Both the position numbers and the translations under genes were made by a program. From the NCBI GenBank assembly GCA_017509065.1, contig JAFWQM010000217.1, positions 123,801-187,800 on the forward strand: a DNA stretch of 64,000 nt, given 5' to 3'. The notes beneath the pieces were generated by a model that did no database searches, was not told where the DNA came from, and saw only the letters and a list, made by a program, of their open reading frames with translations. Shown here in pieces: positions 62,198 to 64,000 of the stretch (its first letter is position 1; every line of letters begins with the position of its first letter). The DNA is from Clostridia bacterium. Lineage in GTDB: Bacteria; Bacillota_A; Clostridia; Christensenellales; Aristaeellaceae.

Positions 62198-64000
62198 TTA
62201 TTCAGCTTTCGCGGTGAAGCCGCAGTTTTCGTCGGCATCCACCACGATGGTCTGGCCGGGCAGGATATCCCCGGCGATGAGCTTGCGGGCCACCAGGGTT
62301 TCCACCTTGGACTGCAGCACGCGCTTCATGGGCCGCGCGCCGTACACGGGATCATAGCCCTGATCCATCAGGCGGTCAAAGGCTGCGTCGGTCAGGCGCA
62401 GGGACAATTGCTTATCCTTTAAGCGGCCTTTGAGCTTATTCAGCAGGAGATCAACGATGGAACGCACCTGGCCGCGGGTCAAAGGCGTAAACATGACCGT
62501 GTCGTCGATGCGGTTCAGGAATTCGGGACGGAATGCGGTTTTCAGCTGCGCCTGCACGGACGCTTTCGCGCTGTCGGACAGATGGCCGTCCGCGTCGATG
62601 CCGTCCAGAATTTGGGCAGAGCCCAGGTTGCTGGTCATGATCAGGATGGTGTTGCGGAAGTCCACGGTGCGGCCCTGGCTGTCGGTGACGCGCCCGTCAT
62701 CCAGGATTTGCAGCAGGATGTTGAACACGTCGGGATGGGCTTTTTCCATTTCGTCGAACAGCACCACGGAGTAGGGATGCCGCCGCACGGCTTCGGTCAG
62801 CTGGCCGCCCTCCTCGTAGCCCACGTATCCGGGAGGCGCTCCGATGAGGCGGGACACGGAGAATTTCTCCATGTATTCCGTCATGTCGATGCGCACCAGG
62901 TTCTTTTCGTCGTCGAACAGGGCTTCGGCCAGGGTCTTGGCAAGCTCGGTCTTGCCCACACCCGTAGGGCCCAGGAACAGGAAGGAACCGATGGGCCGGT
63001 TCTCGTCCGCCACGCCCGCGCGGGAGCGCAGAATGGCTTCGCTGACGCTTTCCACAGCCTCGTCTTGGCCGATGACGCGCTTATGCAGCACGTCCGGCAG
63101 GCGCAGCAGTTTTTCCCGCTCGCCTTCCATCAGCTTGCTGACCGGGATGCCCGTCCAGCGGGCCACGATACGGGCGATTTCTTCCTCGGTTACTTTGTCC
63201 CGCAGCAGGGTATTTTTGACGGGGCTTTCCTTTTCCGCTTCCTCCAGCTCGGCTTTCAGCTTGGGCAGCTCGCCGTATTGCAGCTCGGCGGCTTTGGCCA
63301 GGTCGTACTTCTGCTTCGCCCGGTCGATTTCGGCGTTCACCCGCTCGATTTCCTCGCGTAGCTTCTGCACTTTGCCAATGTCGTTCTTTTCATTTTCCCA
63401 GCGGGTCTGCATTTCCTGGAACTGGTCGCGCATGTCGGACAGCTCCTTGCGCAGCACGTTCAGGCGTTCCTGGCTGAGCGGGTCGGTTTCCTTTTTCAGG
63501 GCCGCTTCCTCGATTTCGTGCTGCATGATGCGGCGGCGGATTTCGTCCAATTCCTGGGGCATGGAGTCCATTTCCGTGCGGATCATGGCGCAGGCTTCGT
63601 CCACCAGGTCGATGGCCTTGTCGGGCAGGAAACGGTCGGTGATATAGCGGTTGGAGAGGGTAGCGGCGGCGATCAGAGCGCCATCCTGAATCTTTACGCC
63701 GTGGAACACTTCATACCGTTCTTTCAGGCCGCGCAGGATGGAAATGGTGTCCTCGACAGTTGGTTCGTTCACCATCACCGGCTGGAAGCGGCGCTCCAGG
63801 GCGGCGTCCTTCTCCACATACTTCCTGTACTCGTCCAGGGTTGTTGCGCCGATGCAGTGCAGTTCGCCCCTTGCCAGCATGGGCTTTAAGAGGTTGCCGG
63901 CATCCATGGCGCCTTCGGATTTGCCGGCGCCGACAATGGTATGCAGCTCATCGATAAAGAGGATGATTTACCCTTCGCTCTTGCGGATTTCCTCGAGCAC
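62198..64000 (-). pseudogene. clpB: ClpB disaggregase, N-terminus outside window, in-frame stop at 63968-63970
   Basis: Hsp104-type chaperone that rescues aggregated proteins. The visible part runs from the Walker B/sensor region of the first ATPase domain ([13 protein letters not shown]), through the coiled-coil M domain (~[18 protein letters not shown]), to the second ATPase ([35 protein letters not shown]) and the C-terminal D2 domain. Upstream in the same frame is SEG, then TAA (63968-63970), then IILFIDEL; homologues have a codon such as Gln here. The gene may therefore be broken, or the base may be an error. Everything else is conserved and intact. Confidence 0.85.

Overview
The window looks like chromosomal DNA of a GC-rich anaerobic member of the Firmicutes (Clostridia). 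Supporting signs are an oxygen-independent class III ribonucleotide reductase, an NfnAB-type flavin oxidoreductase, a SpoIVFA/SpoIVFB sporulation pair, a LexA box of the Bacillus/Clostridium type, AGGAGG ribosome sites with some GTG and TTG starts, and sigma-A promoters (TTGACA/TATAAT, often with TGn). A closer placement cannot be made by eye. I found no tRNA, rRNA, CRISPR array, phage gene or transposase.

Layout. 1-3.7 kb (minus): nrdD (cut by the window start) behind a promoter with two NrdR-box-like sites, then yhbY and obg. 3.8-7.1 kb (plus): a moxR / DUF58 / TgpA-like membrane protein operon. 7.1-13.1 kb: spoIVFA-spoIVFB, rnhA, an aminoacyl-tRNA editing protein, an AEC transporter, a YkvI-like protein and a Gx transporter. 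13.4-15.7 kb (plus): nfnA-nfnB. 15.8-31.3 kb (minus): ktrAB potassium uptake, a GH2 / Gfo-Idh-MocA / metallo-beta-lactamase-fold set, alkD-like, GNAT, ABC-F, secG, pspC, an MFS carrier, and a 1136-residue VanZ/O-antigen-ligase-like protein ending in an Ig-like domain. 31.6-37.4 kb (plus): a compact six-gene operon of unknown pathway (aldo/keto reductase, phosphonopyruvate-decarboxylase-like TPP enzyme, TIM-barrel protein, CitE-like lyase, two-subunit class I hydro-lyase) behind a strong promoter and a 5' hairpin. 37.5-43.6 kb: lexA, an amidohydrolase, rnpB, and a run of secreted SH3b, cadherin-like and Ig-repeat proteins. 43.6-64 kb: topoisomerase IV-like parC/parE, a heterodimeric ABC exporter, tlyA-dxs, aspartate kinase, a 739-residue orphan, an rRNA methyltransferase, a FAD protein, and clpB (cut by the window end).

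Most interesting points. (1) The 31.7-37.4 kb operon has a gene combination I cannot match to a known pathway. (2) A 180-220 bp non-autonomous mobile element (MITE/REPIN-like) is present in two full copies plus one fragment; each inverted terminus holds its own long hairpin, and both full copies are flanked by 8-bp duplications, one exact and one 7/8. (3) A 450-bp intergenic region at 52.4-52.9 kb is packed with seven hairpins. (4) Two core genes carry suspicious changes: an in-frame TAA in clpB and a P-loop Gly-to-Cys change in obg. (5) There is a short-ORF candidate coupled to the Ig-repeat gene, and an uncharacterised 739-residue protein.
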